The notes under the pieces were generated by a model. That model was not told the origin of the DNA and did no database searches. It worked only from the letters and a program-made list of their open reading frames with translations. The position numbers were made by a program, and so were the translations under genes. This document shows, one piece after another, positions 15,942 to 24,089 of a stretch of DNA of 32,767 nucleotides. The stretch spans positions 1-32,767 of the forward strand of contig CANQLO010000018.1 of assembly GCA_947624715.1 (NCBI GenBank). The letters are read 5' to 3'. Origin of the DNA: an uncultured Clostridia bacterium (lineage in GTDB: Bacteria > Bacillota_A > Clostridia > TANB77 > CAG-508). Within the stretch, counting starts at the first letter, position 1, and the number at the start of each line of letters is the position of its first letter.

Positions 15942-16643
15942 CTATGCCTCTTTTAATTCCTTACTTAAATTTTCTAAAACTCTTTTTTCTATTCTTGAGA
16001 CTTGAACTTGGCTAATTCCAATAATATCTGCTACCTTCTTTTGTGTTTGACATTTATAATATCTTAAAAAAATAATCTTCTTTTCCCTTGGTTCTAAATT
16101 ATTTATACATTGTTTAAGTGCTAACTTATTCACAATTATTTCTTCATTATTTTCCTTAGAACTTAATTTGTCTATTAAAGGAATATCATCTTCATCTGAT
16201 TTATCATCTAGTGATTTTATGCAATTGTCACTGTCTAAGGCTAATGCTATCTCTTCTTTATCTACTTTTAATTTCTTTGCTAAATCTTCAATTGTTATAT
16301 TAGGATTACTTTTTTGTTCTAAAGTAACTTTACTATATAATTCTTTGATCTGTCTTGATATTTTTATTGGTCCGTTATCTCTTAGAAATCTTTTTATTTC
16401 TCCTATTATGTAGGTTACAGCAAAAGTTGATAACATTACATTATAAGAGAAATCAAATTTCTGAACAGCTTTAATAAAACCTATTGCTCCAATTTGGTAT
16501 ATATCATCAAACTCATATCCTCTATTTTCAAATCTTCTAGCAATGTTTACAATTAATCCCTTATTTTCTAAGACAAGTTCATTAAGCACATCTCGATTAC
16601 CTTCCTGTGCTTGTAAAATTTTTTTCTTTAGATTTTCTTCCAT
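15942..16643 (-). CDS. sigF: Sporulation sigma factor SigF
   Basis: This 233-aa sigma-70 family protein contains region 2 (NRGYEFDDIYQIGAIGFIKA and TYIIGEIKRFLRDNGPIKIS), region 3 (PNITIEDLAKKLKVDKEEIA) and region 4 (LEPREKKIIFLRYYKCQTQK with the HTH KVADIIGISQVQVSRIEKRV). SigF is the first forespore-specific sigma factor. Assignment over SigG rests on its place after spoIIAA and spoIIAB, the usual spoIIA operon. The gap to spoIIAB is 18 bp. Confidence 0.96.
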   Translation of the reverse strand: MEENLKKKILQAQEGNRDVLNELVLENKGLIVNIARRFENRGYEFDDIYQIGAIGFIKAVQKFDFSYNVMLSTFAVTYIIGEIKRFLRDNGPIKISRQIKELYSKVTLEQKSNPNITIEDLAKKLKVDKEEIALALDSDNCIKSLDDKSDEDDIPLIDKLSSKENNEEIIVNKLALKQCINNLEPREKKIIFLRYYKCQTQKKVADIIGISQVQVSRIEKRVLENLSKELKEA

Positions 16644-16661
16644 GAAGCTCTCTCCTATATA

Positions 16662-17144
16662 TTATGCTTCTAAAACATTTTTAATATCATTTTCAACATT
16701 TTCTTCACCAGTCTTAGGACTTATCTTTTTCTTCATACATACCTTTGTTCCAAATCCTATTGCTGATTCTACTTTTATTTCATCCATAAAACTTTCCATA
16801 ATTGTAAATCCCATTCCTGACCTTTCTAAATCAGGCTTAGATGTATATAATGGTTTCATTGCCATCTCAACATCTTCTATTCCTTTTCCATTATCTGAAA
16901 TTTCAATTTGAACAGTGTCTATGTATATCTTGGCTTCAATCTTAACTATGCCATCTTCATCATCATATCCGTGAATTATGCTATTAGTAACAGCTTCTGA
17001 TACAGCTGTCTTTATATCTGATAACTCATCAATAGTTGGATCTAATTGTGATACAAATGCAGCAACTGCTATTCTGGCAAAAGCTTCATTACAAGTTTTA
17101 CTTGAAAATTCTAACTTCATTTCATTATCATATAACCCCTTCAT
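16662..17144 (-). CDS. spoIIAB: Anti-sigma F factor SpoIIAB
   Basis: This GHKL-fold serine kinase both binds SigF and phosphorylates SpoIIAA. The 160-aa protein from ATG 17144 has the family motifs [20 protein letters not shown], the N-box [16 protein letters not shown], the G1 box [12 protein letters not shown] and the G2 box [18 protein letters not shown] 17144 is spaced from an AAGGAGG inside spoIIAA and overlaps the spoIIAA end by 17 nt; ATG 17120 is the alternative start. The overlap implies translational coupling, which suits their fixed stoichiometry. Confidence 0.96.
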   Translation of the reverse strand: MKGLYDNEMKLEFSSKTCNEAFARIAVAAFVSQLDPTIDELSDIKTAVSEAVTNSIIHGYDDEDGIVKIEAKIYIDTVQIEISDNGKGIEDVEMAMKPLYTSKPDLERSGMGFTIMESFMDEIKVESAIGFGTKVCMKKKISPKTGEENVENDIKNVLEA

Positions 17145-17475
17145 TATTTTCTTCCTCCTTATCAATATCTTCTTTAATTGTAATTATTCTTGATACTCCA
17201 CTCATATCAAATATTTTTTTCATTCTTTTGTTTACATTGATTATTTCAAAACTTCCACCTAACATTTTTACTATTTTAAATCTTCCTAGCACCATTCCTA
17301 TTGCTGAACTATCCATAAATTCAATTCCACTAAAATCAAATATTACTTTTTTAGGACTGTAAATTTCAATGTCATTATCAATTTTTCTCCTAATCTTATC
17401 TGCAGTGTGTTGATCAATTTCTTCTGTTATTCTAATAATCAATTTTCTATTTTCTTTTGAATATTCTGAAATCAT
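17128..17475 (-). CDS. spoIIAA: Anti-anti-sigma F factor SpoIIAA
   Basis: This 115-aa STAS-domain protein is the SpoIIAB antagonist. The phosphorylation loop is [20 protein letters not shown]; the first serine after the Asp is the expected SpoIIAB target. The start at 17475 ([11 protein letters not shown]) follows AAAGGAGG. An in-frame extension to 17577 runs across a terminator-like hairpin and is not credible. First gene of spoIIAA-spoIIAB-sigF-spoIID. Confidence 0.95.
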   Translation of the reverse strand: MISEYSKENRKLIIRITEEIDQHTADKIRRKIDNDIEIYSPKKVIFDFSGIEFMDSSAIGMVLGRFKIVKMLGGSFEIINVNKRMKKIFDMSGVSRIITIKEDIDKEEENNEGVI

Positions 17476-17494
17476 TTTTTCCTCCTTTGCACAA

Positions 17495-17527
17495 AAAAAT
17501 AAACTATAAATATTATAGTTTATTTTT
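17495..17527 (-). terminator. Terminator-like hairpin in the spoIIA leader
   Basis: On the minus strand AAATAAACTATAA pairs perfectly over 13 bp with TTATAGTTTATTT around a 3-nt loop and is followed by T4 more. It ends only about 10 nt before the spoIIAA ribosome binding site. That leaves no room for a promoter after it, so spoIIA transcripts must cross it or start within it. It may block readthrough from valS or act as an attenuator. Confidence 0.7.
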
Positions 17528-17599
17528 CCACATATTGCCATAGGATTTTTTGTCTTATTATAAGAACATTTCGACAATATTTTTTTACATTTAGAAAAT

Positions 17600-17736
17600 A
17601 TTAAACATAAATATAGTTATTTTTGAAAATGCCGCGTAGCGACCAACCGGAGTGAAACGAAGGGCGAATGGAGCAGCAACCTTTAGGTTGCGTCGCGACA
17701 ACAAGGCTTGAGAAAATAACTATATTTATGTATTAA
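17600..17736. mobile_element. MITE-like element between valS and spoIIAA
   Basis: Perfect 19-bp terminal inverted repeats, ACATAAATATAGTTATTTT (17605-17623) and its complement (17713-17731), are flanked by the 5-bp direct repeat ATTAA (17600-17604 and 17732-17736). The core is GC-rich (42 of 70 bases at 17631-17700), unlike all neighbouring DNA. It holds the hairpin GCAACC-TTTA-GGTTGC (17676-17691) and a GTAGCGAC/GTCGCGAC pair. It has no ORF. The layout fits a non-autonomous MITE. A long structured RNA or readthrough barrier is a second possibility. Confidence 0.75.
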
Positions 17737-17764
17737 GATTCTTAATATAAATTGTAATATTAAA

Positions 17765-20179
17765 TTATTCTTCTAAGTTAAGTTCTATATTATATATTTC
17801 ATAATCTTTTTCAATTACTTTCATGTCTAAATTTTCAATGAATAAAGTTGCTTTAAAGTCTTTTATAGATTTTTCAATAGCATCTTTTAAGTTTTCATTT
17901 ACTCCTAAATTTAGATTTTTAATTGGAGTTTTTAATGAAACATTATTATTTGTTTTTTCTCCTCTTGCTTGACTTATTATTTCTACCATTTGGTCCCCAT
18001 ATTTAACTTCATCTTCAAACTTAAATTCTAATGGTTTTATTTCTGTTAAATGAATTGATTTGCTTGTATGATATAATTCTTGGAATATTTCTTCTGTAAT
18101 AAATGGGAAGAATATGCTAAAGTCTTGTAGCAATTTATAAAGAAGCATATAAACTGTTTTTTGTCCACTATATCTTGCTTTATCTCCAAATTCCTCTGGT
18201 CTATATAATCTGTGTTTTACTATTTCTATGTAATTATCACAAAACTCCCAGAAAAATTTTTCTAGTATATTTAGTGCTAATCCAACTTCATATTCATCTA
18301 AATAATCAATAAATTGTTTTTCCATGTCTTGGAAGCGTCCTAAAATCCACTTATCAACATATTCATAGTCATTAAATTCTTTGTCCTCATAATCTGATAA
18401 ATGCATTTCAATAAATTTAGCAACATTCCAGATTTTATTTATTAATTTCTTTCCACGAAGAAGAGTTTCTTCGCTAAATATAATGTCTGTACCAAGTCTA
18501 CCTGTTCCTGCCCAATATCTAACAACATCTGCTGAATATTGCTTAATTAAATCTATCGGTTCAACCTTGCTATTTCCTTTACTCTTGCTTATTTTCTCAC
18601 CTTTGCTTGCCATAACAAATCCTGAAATCATTACATTGTCCCATGGTCTTTGTCCAAAGTGATAAAAACTTTTTACTATTGTGTAGAAATCCCATGTTCT
18701 AATTATCTCACTTGCATTAGTTCTTAGACTCATTGGTTTTAATATATCTTCATAATTTTCTTTTTCACCATATCTCATATTTATTAAAGGTGTTACTGAT
18801 GATGTTGCCCATGTATCCATTATATCTACTTCTGGTACAAACTCTGTGCAGCCACATTTTGAACATTTATCTACCTTAGGACTATCTACTAATGGATTTA
18901 CTGGTAAGTCTTCTTTTCTTGCAAATATAGGCTCTCCACATTCTTTACAATACCATACTGGGAATGGAACACCAAAATATCTTTGTCTAGATATACACCA
19001 GTCCCATGCTATATTGTTAACCCATTCATCATATCTAGCATGCATATGAGCAGGATGCCATTTAATTTCATTTCCTATTTTTAAGAAATCTTCTTTATGG
19101 TTCATTATATCTATAAACCATTGTTTCATTATAGAATATTCAACTTCTTTTCCGCATCTTTCATGTGTTTGTACTTCATGCTCTAATTCTTCTATTTTAA
19201 CTACATATCCACCTGCTTGTAAATCTTCTATTATTTTAGCTCTTGCTTCTTTTATTTTTAGTCCACCATAGTTTGGAACCTTTTCATCAATTTTTCCATC
19301 AGATGTAAATATATATTTAAGTGGAAGATTGTATTTTTTCCACCATTCAATATCTGTTTGGTCACCAAAAGTACAGCACATAACAACACCTGTACCTTTA
19401 TCTACTGCAACTTTTGAATCTCCCATAATTGGAACTTCTACATCTATTACTGGAATATGAGCAGTTTTTCCTATTAAGTGATTGTGTTTTTCATCTTCTG
19501 GGTTAACAAATACACTTACGATAGCAGGTAATAATTCTGGTCTTGTTGTTGCTATTGTAAATTCTTCATTATCCTCTACTGTTTTAAAATTTATATAGTT
19601 GAAAGTTGTTTTAATTGTTTTTGTTTCAAGTTCTGCTTGTGCAATGGATGTTCTACATTCATTACACCATAAAGCTGGACTTTCTTTATGATAACAATGT
19701 CCCTTTTCTATTAAATCTAAGAAAGATGCTTGGCTTATTTTAATAGTTGATGGACTAACTGTTTTGTAGTGAATATCCCAATCTGTACTTACTCCCATTT
19801 TGCTAAATAAGTCTTGGAATTCTTCTTCAAATTTATCTGTTGTTTCATAACATAATTTTGAGAATTCTTCTCTTCCAATCTCATGAGCTCTTTTTCCTTG
19901 CTCTTTTTCAACTAATCTTTCACTTGGAAGCCCATTATCATCAAATCCAAATGGATAAAATATGTTATATCCTCTTAATCTTTTATATCTAGCAAGCATT
20001 TCTGTTTGAGAATAAGAAAAAATGTGTCCTATATGAATCTTTCCATTTACAGTTGGTGGAGGTGTATCTATAGAATATACTTTTCTTCCATCTTTTTTAA
20101 ATTCATAGATTTTATTATCTTTCCAATAATTTAACCATTTTTCTTCTTTTTCACTTGCGTTATACTTTTTATCTAACAT
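17765..20179 (-). CDS. valS: Valyl-tRNA synthetase, archaeal/Rickettsia-like type
   Basis: This 804-aa class I synthetase charges tRNA-Val. The HIGH motif is in VNGKIHIGHIFSYSQTEMLA (near residue 45) and KMSKS appears as GEKISKSKGNSKV (near residue 530). A CP1 editing domain (TIATTRPELLPAIVSVFVNP) and a C4-type zinc-binding segment (WYCKECGEPIF, CSKCGC) are visible. The sequence DTPPPTVNGKIHIGH with GFDDNGLPSERLVEKEQGK is the archaeal/Rickettsia form, not the usual bacterial PPPNVTG/GTDHAG form. At 804 aa it also lacks the long C-terminal coiled coil of the ~880-aa Bacillus enzyme. No T-box leader is visible upstream. Confidence 0.95.
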   Translation of the reverse strand: MLDKKYNASEKEEKWLNYWKDNKIYEFKKDGRKVYSIDTPPPTVNGKIHIGHIFSYSQTEMLARYKRLRGYNIFYPFGFDDNGLPSERLVEKEQGKRAHEIGREEFSKLCYETTDKFEEEFQDLFSKMGVSTDWDIHYKTVSPSTIKISQASFLDLIEKGHCYHKESPALWCNECRTSIAQAELETKTIKTTFNYINFKTVEDNEEFTIATTRPELLPAIVSVFVNPEDEKHNHLIGKTAHIPVIDVEVPIMGDSKVAVDKGTGVVMCCTFGDQTDIEWWKKYNLPLKYIFTSDGKIDEKVPNYGGLKIKEARAKIIEDLQAGGYVVKIEELEHEVQTHERCGKEVEYSIMKQWFIDIMNHKEDFLKIGNEIKWHPAHMHARYDEWVNNIAWDWCISRQRYFGVPFPVWYCKECGEPIFARKEDLPVNPLVDSPKVDKCSKCGCTEFVPEVDIMDTWATSSVTPLINMRYGEKENYEDILKPMSLRTNASEIIRTWDFYTIVKSFYHFGQRPWDNVMISGFVMASKGEKISKSKGNSKVEPIDLIKQYSADVVRYWAGTGRLGTDIIFSEETLLRGKKLINKIWNVAKFIEMHLSDYEDKEFNDYEYVDKWILGRFQDMEKQFIDYLDEYEVGLALNILEKFFWEFCDNYIEIVKHRLYRPEEFGDKARYSGQKTVYMLLYKLLQDFSIFFPFITEEIFQELYHTSKSIHLTEIKPLEFKFEDEVKYGDQMVEIISQARGEKTNNNVSLKTPIKNLNLGVNENLKDAIEKSIKDFKATLFIENLDMKVIEKDYEIYNIELNLEE

Positions 20180-20206
20180 TATATACCTCTTTCTAATTGT
20201 GATTAA

Positions 20207-20383
20207 CTATTTAATAATACAAAATGTAATTCCACAAATTATGCACAAAATTAGTCCTAAAATTTTAATTATTTTTGTTACTTTATTCTTATCTGCTGAA
20301 CTAAAAAATTTATCACCAATTTTTCTTGCATCATAAATAGCTGTAACACTTATTGCAATTATTATCAATAAAAATATTTTCAT
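20207..20383 (-). CDS. Small 58-aa two-helix membrane protein
   Basis: ATG 20383 follows AAGGATG and opens a 58-codon frame: MKIFLLIIIAISVTAIYDAR, then KIGDKFFSSADKNKVTKIIK, then ILGLILCIICGITFCIIK. There are two hydrophobic helices joined by a charged loop. It lies 14 bp after the epimerase gene and 27 bp before valS in one orientation, so it is probably co-transcribed. The function is unknown. The coding call rests on the ribosome binding site, tight spacing and the sensible membrane-protein composition. Confidence 0.65.
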   Translation of the reverse strand: MKIFLLIIIAISVTAIYDARKIGDKFFSSADKNKVTKIIKILGLILCIICGITFCIIK

Positions 20384-20397
20384 TTTAACATCCTTGT

Positions 20398-21270
20398 TTA
20401 ACTAAAAAATTCAACACTAAACTTATTTTCAAATTCTTCTCTTGGAGTTAATACCAACATATCTGGCTTTTTTACAAATACATTAGAACTGTTAATTCTG
20501 TCTGCCGTAGACATCCAAGGTTCTAAACATATAAATGGAGCTCCCGGTTTTGACCAAATTCCTAGATAAGGCCAACCGTTAAAATCCATTGTTAGTATAG
20601 TTTTTTTCGTTCTTTTATTTTTTAAGCTTATTATTTTATTTTGTATACCCTTTACTATTATTGCATCATTATCAAAGGTATGCTCATCTAATAATATTAT
20701 TTTGTTATCTTCAAGAATATTTTTTGCATATTCTGTAACAACAAGTCCATCAATTAAATATAAAAAATGAGCCCTTGTTTCTTCTTCTTCAAATTCTAAA
20801 TAGTAGTTTCCTTTTTTTAAATCATCTTGGTCAATTTTAAAAGCTGGATTGGATCCTAATCCAAATGGCATATTACTTATTCCTGTATTTATTACTTTAT
20901 AGATAAATATTAGTTTATTCTCTTCTTGTCTATATGTATTATAAAGTTCAAATTCATAAGGATACCTTGCCATAGTATATTTATTGCTTTTTAGAACATA
21001 TGAGTGAAAATTATCTAATTTTGTTACAGGTTCATATTGCATATCTCTTGCAAAACCATGTTGCATTATTTCAAAAGTTCTACCATTTATCATTGTCTGA
21101 TTTTTCTTTAATTTTCCCACTATTGGAAATAATACTGGTGCATGTCTTTTCCAATAAACTCTTCCATTTTCATCTCTTGCGTCTTCTCCTTGGTGGATTT
21201 TCTCAATTCCATCTAGCTTAAAACTTATTAGTTCGCCACCAAAACTTCTTGTAGTCATAAGAGCTCCCAT
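20398..21270 (-). CDS. Aldose 1-epimerase (galactose mutarotase-like) family protein
   Basis: This 290-aa protein of the beta-sandwich aldose epimerase/LacX family has SFGGELISFKLDGIEKIHQG at the N-terminus. YWKRHAPVLFPIVGKLKKNQ and MQHGFARDMQY supply the conserved His. FGLGSNPAFKI and the C-terminal FICLEPWMSTADRINSS (with the catalytic-type Glu) follow. The substrate is unknown; such proteins often act on phosphorylated or unusual sugars. The start at 21270 follows AAAGGA; ATG 21258 and an upstream TTG 21303 are alternatives. First gene of a probable epimerase-58 aa ORF-valS operon. Confidence 0.88.
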   Translation of the reverse strand: MGALMTTRSFGGELISFKLDGIEKIHQGEDARDENGRVYWKRHAPVLFPIVGKLKKNQTMINGRTFEIMQHGFARDMQYEPVTKLDNFHSYVLKSNKYTMARYPYEFELYNTYRQEENKLIFIYKVINTGISNMPFGLGSNPAFKIDQDDLKKGNYYLEFEEEETRAHFLYLIDGLVVTEYAKNILEDNKIILLDEHTFDNDAIIVKGIQNKIISLKNKRTKKTILTMDFNGWPYLGIWSKPGAPFICLEPWMSTADRINSSNVFVKKPDMLVLTPREEFENKFSVEFFS

Positions 21271-21322
21271 GGCATTTCCTTTCTTGCAAAAGGTGTTTTG
21301 CAAAATTAAAATTCATGTAAGT

Positions 21323-21351
21323 ATTATATTATCTTTTAGGCAAAAAATCAA
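21323..21351 (-). promoter_or_regulatory. Sigma-A promoter of epimerase-valS operon
   Basis: On the minus strand TTGATT (21351-21346), a 17-bp spacer and TATAAT (21328-21323) lie about 50 bp before the epimerase start. Confidence 0.75.
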
Positions 21352-21363
21352 TATTTTGAGTAG

Positions 21364-21394
21364 AAAAAATATACCATATTAAATGGTATACTTT
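21364..21394 (-). terminator. Terminator downstream of the Rpn-type gene
   Basis: AAAGTATACCAT pairs with ATGGTATA around TTAAT and is followed on the minus strand by TTTTTTC. It ends the Rpn-type nuclease transcript just before the epimerase promoter. Confidence 0.8.
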
Positions 21395-21402
21395 GCAAGT
21401 GG

Positions 21403-21480
21403 TGACACTTTCCGTCCTAATTGACAAATTTTAAGCTCATGTTGTCAAAAATCTCCGTCCCTATTGACACCTATTGACAT
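21403..21480. repeat. Dispersed TGTCAATA/TATTGACA elements downstream of the Rpn gene
   Basis: A degenerate copy (21403-21426, TGACACTTTCCGTCCTAATT plus GACA) is followed by a near-perfect copy TGTCAAAAATCTCCGTCCC + TATTGACA (21443-21469) and an extra CTATTGACA (21471-21479). The preceding TTTTAAGCTCATGT also resembles the flank of the rarA copy (TTTCAAGCTTATGT), so the repeat extends beyond the 27-bp core. Confidence 0.85.
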
Positions 21481-21496
21481 TTAATCATTTTCTATT

Positions 21497-22411
21497 TTAG
21501 TATAATTTCTTTATTTCTTCTTCTGCTAGTTCTGTTAAATCGGATATATATTTAATATCCTTTCCTTCTGCAATTAGTTTCTTGGCAATTTGAACTTTGT
21601 TTTCATTTATTCCTTCAATTATACCTTTTCTTCTTCCTTCCTTAAATCCTAAACTTTTTATTGCCTTTTCATCCATTATCGCCTTCCATCTTAAATCAGC
21701 TAGTCGTTGCATTTTCTCGTCTTCACTCATCTCTTTTACTGTTACTATCGCTTCTTTTATATTTTCATTCTTCTCCACTATCTCCTGCACCTCCTCTGAT
21801 TCTGGATTGTCTAAAAATAACATCCATTGGGCTTTCTCGTTGTTGTTATTCTTTTTGTACTCTTTCTTTGCTTTCTTTAAATTTATTATATTTACTTCTA
21901 GCAAATCTGTCAATACTTTTTCACGATATTTCGTTTCTATTAACTTCCACTTGGCTTCCATTTCTTCTATTTCTTTCATTTCTTCTATTTCAAAATCTAT
22001 TATTGCTATTAACACGACTCTTTTTATTTTATCATACTCATCTCCTCTTTTTACTTGGTCTGAATACAATCTTGTTAAGTAAAATAATAATCTCCTTATA
22101 AAGTTATCCTTATTTAACAACTGTACTTCTACATCTACTTTTTCTTTATCATTTATGTCTAATTGCAAATCTAATATTCCTAACTTATCATTTGGTCTAT
22201 TTCTTATTAAATCTTTATCATCATTTATTTCTATTTTTTCTATCTTTTCCCCAAGCATCGCTTGTACAAATGATTTTGTTATTTCTGGATTATTTTTTCC
22301 AAATAGACTTTGAAATACTATATCTACTTTCGGAATAAGTGTTTTATATTTTTTATTTTCTTTTGTTAAATTTTTTTCATTATTAGTTTTTGCATTTTTT
22401 TCTTCTATCAA
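21497..22411 (-). CDS. Rpn/PD-(D/E)XK family nuclease (transposase-like)
   Basis: This 304-aa protein belongs to the recombination-promoting nuclease / PD-(D/E)XK 'transposase' family. The start is TTG 22411, eight bases after AGGAGG. KTLIPKVDIVFQSLFGKNNP is the typical opening. The nuclease core is LGILDLQLDINDKEKVDVEVQLL, with an Asp and an E-x-Q pair. A Lys/Glu-rich coiled region and the FKEGRRKGIIEGINENKVQI tail are also typical. Such genes are multi-copy and mobile in Firmicutes. It lies between dispersed repeats, has its own promoter and terminator, and is probably accessory. Confidence 0.88.
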   Translation of the reverse strand: MIEEKNAKTNNEKNLTKENKKYKTLIPKVDIVFQSLFGKNNPEITKSFVQAMLGEKIEKIEINDDKDLIRNRPNDKLGILDLQLDINDKEKVDVEVQLLNKDNFIRRLLFYLTRLYSDQVKRGDEYDKIKRVVLIAIIDFEIEEMKEIEEMEAKWKLIETKYREKVLTDLLEVNIINLKKAKKEYKKNNNNEKAQWMLFLDNPESEEVQEIVEKNENIKEAIVTVKEMSEDEKMQRLADLRWKAIMDEKAIKSLGFKEGRRKGIIEGINENKVQIAKKLIAEGKDIKYISDLTELAEEEIKKLY

Positions 22412-22522
22412 TAAAAATTCCTCCTTTATTTGTGTTTTTTTTATTTTTTTGGATTATTTTAAGAATAAAATAATATAGATATAATTTTGATTAAATTTTA
22501 TAAAAATAAATTGATAATTTGT

Positions 22523-22551
22523 ATTATACTTCCATAATATGGTATTGTCAA
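22523..22551 (-). promoter_or_regulatory. Sigma-A promoter of the Rpn-type gene
   Basis: On the minus strand TTGACA (22551-22546), a 17-bp spacer and TATAAT (22528-22523) are both perfect consensus hexamers. They leave a leader of about 105 nt before the TTG start. The remainder of 22412-22654 is AT-rich and shows nothing else. Confidence 0.85.
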
Positions 22552-22654
22552 TATGTTTTATAAAATAAATTAAAAAATTTCAATCAACTTTCTTATTTGA
22601 AATTCTTTCAAATTAATTTTTCAAACATACACTTTTACCTCTTTCCACGCAAAA

Positions 22655-22697
22655 AATTGTGCAATTCAAAAATTTTATTTTCTGAATTTACACAATT
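22655..22697 (-). terminator. Terminator of the prepilin-FGE gene
   Basis: On the minus strand AATTGTGTAAATTCAGAAA pairs with TTTTTGAATTGCACAATT (two small interruptions) and is followed by TTTTTT. It lies ~20 bp after the stop. Confidence 0.85.
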
Positions 22698-22716
22698 AAA
22701 TTTATAGTCTTATTCG

Positions 22717-23976
22717 CTACTTTAAATATAAAAGTGGTCTAAATCCGACTTGGTTGGTGTATCTTTCGATTGTTTTGCTTCTGAAGCGATAAGCTGTGAA
22801 GCCGTCGTTACGGTCGTGAAGACCACCTCGATTAACACAAGGTCTTGGTTCGTCTTCGGTAGAGGTAGTAGAATATTCTGTTGTCCACTCACGTACATTT
22901 GCAGCCATATCATATATATTGCATTTTACATCATTTGTTTCTCCTGTATTTAACAATGAAGTATTTCCTGTTGTCTCTCTATTTGCATTTGCATAATTAG
23001 CATCTTCCATTTTTTCTATAAATACTATTGCTGTATCCCATGCATAACTATTTACTAAATCACTTGCATATTTTTCTTCTCCTTCATACATTCTTTGCGC
23101 TGCTTCTGAGGCTACTTGTTGAGTTATACCAGTCCATGCTATTCCTACTTTAGATACTGGTTTACCATCAGTACCTTGGCCTGCTTCATATCTTGCTAGA
23201 TAATATCCATGATTTGTTTCTACACTTGTTATAAAATTTTCTAAAGATTTTGCTCCTTCTCCTCCATTTTCTCTTAATAAATTTGTACTCTCTTTATAAT
23301 AAGTTTGAATTACAAATTTAGAATCATCACTTGCTCTTTCCGAGCCCTTCTGTATTATCTCTGGTGTTCCATCTGGTAAGTCTGCTGAACCAATATTTCG
23401 ACTGGCATTTCTAAAAGTATACCTTCCTAACGTTATTTCTACTTTACTTCCATCTTTTAATTTAATTAAATCTGTTGCTTCTGGCTCTGTTTCTGCATTA
23501 TTATCTCCATCTATATTACTTACTGGTATCCATACAAATTCATTTCCTTCATCATCTTGTATCACTATTCCATCTTCTACTGTATCATCTTCTTTTCCCA
23601 CAAATTTGAACCCTCCCGGTATTACTACTGGATTTCCTAATTTGTCTTCTCCTTTTACTGTTTCATGTACTGTTCCTGTTACTGTTTTTGGTAACGGCTT
23701 TCCGTTTGGTCCTTGCATTAAGTAATCATTTATAAATTCTGTCACATCTTCCAAATCTTCTTTTTCCTTTTGACTTGCTTTCTCATATTCTTCTATGCCT
23801 TTTTGGGCTGTATTTATTAATCCTCCATCTCCTAATGCTAGATTTAGAGTCACTCCTGCTAATACTAGCATTATTATTATGGTTACCATCAACGCTATTA
23901 ATGTTATTCCTTGTTCTTTTAAGGTATGTGTCAAAATGTCATTTGCATTTTTCTTAAATGTTGATTTTGCTTTCAT
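22717..23976 (-). CDS. Prepilin-leader surface protein with FGE/C-type-lectin-like C-terminal domain
   Basis: This 419-aa protein starts with a basic leader and a type IV pilin-like segment, EQGITLIALMVTIIIMLVLA (residues 21-40). Gly23-Ile24 is the expected prepilin-peptidase site; the usual Glu+5 is Ala. A helix (IEEYEKASQKEKEDLEDVTE) and a linker follow. The C-terminal domain (~150-419) has the formylglycine-generating-enzyme/SUMF1-like fold: EFVWIPVSNI, GYYLARYEAG, SYAWDTAIVFIE, NIYDMAANVREWTTE, RGG...AYRFR...VGFRPLLYLK. No catalytic cysteine pair is evident, so it is more likely a binding module. GC content rises sharply over the last ~60 codons (see findings). It is probably a secreted or surface-displayed ligand-binding protein. 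Confidence 0.85.
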   Translation of the reverse strand: MKAKSTFKKNANDILTHTLKEQGITLIALMVTIIIMLVLAGVTLNLALGDGGLINTAQKGIEEYEKASQKEKEDLEDVTEFINDYLMQGPNGKPLPKTVTGTVHETVKGEDKLGNPVVIPGGFKFVGKEDDTVEDGIVIQDDEGNEFVWIPVSNIDGDNNAETEPEATDLIKLKDGSKVEITLGRYTFRNASRNIGSADLPDGTPEIIQKGSERASDDSKFVIQTYYKESTNLLRENGGEGAKSLENFITSVETNHGYYLARYEAGQGTDGKPVSKVGIAWTGITQQVASEAAQRMYEGEEKYASDLVNSYAWDTAIVFIEKMEDANYANANRETTGNTSLLNTGETNDVKCNIYDMAANVREWTTEYSTTSTEDEPRPCVNRGGLHDRNDGFTAYRFRSKTIERYTNQVGFRPLLYLK

Positions 23977-24089
23977 TATTTTCCTCCTTTTGTTTTATAA
24001 TTTTATTTATTAAAAAACTAATAACTATTTTTATATTGTATTTTTTCACTTTCTATACTTTTTCCTAATTCATTTTTTTACAGCACAAA

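Noticed and set aside
17128..17577. Longer SpoIIAA starting at 17577
   Set aside because: The extra 34 residues read through a terminator-like hairpin and the ribosome binding site.
20180..20397. T-box leader for valS
   Set aside because: No T-box consensus or terminator/antiterminator pair; the space is filled by the 58-aa ORF.
21597..22101. Plus-strand ORFs opposite the Rpn-type gene
   Set aside because: Phe/Ser/Leu-rich antisense shadows of a Lys/Glu-rich gene.
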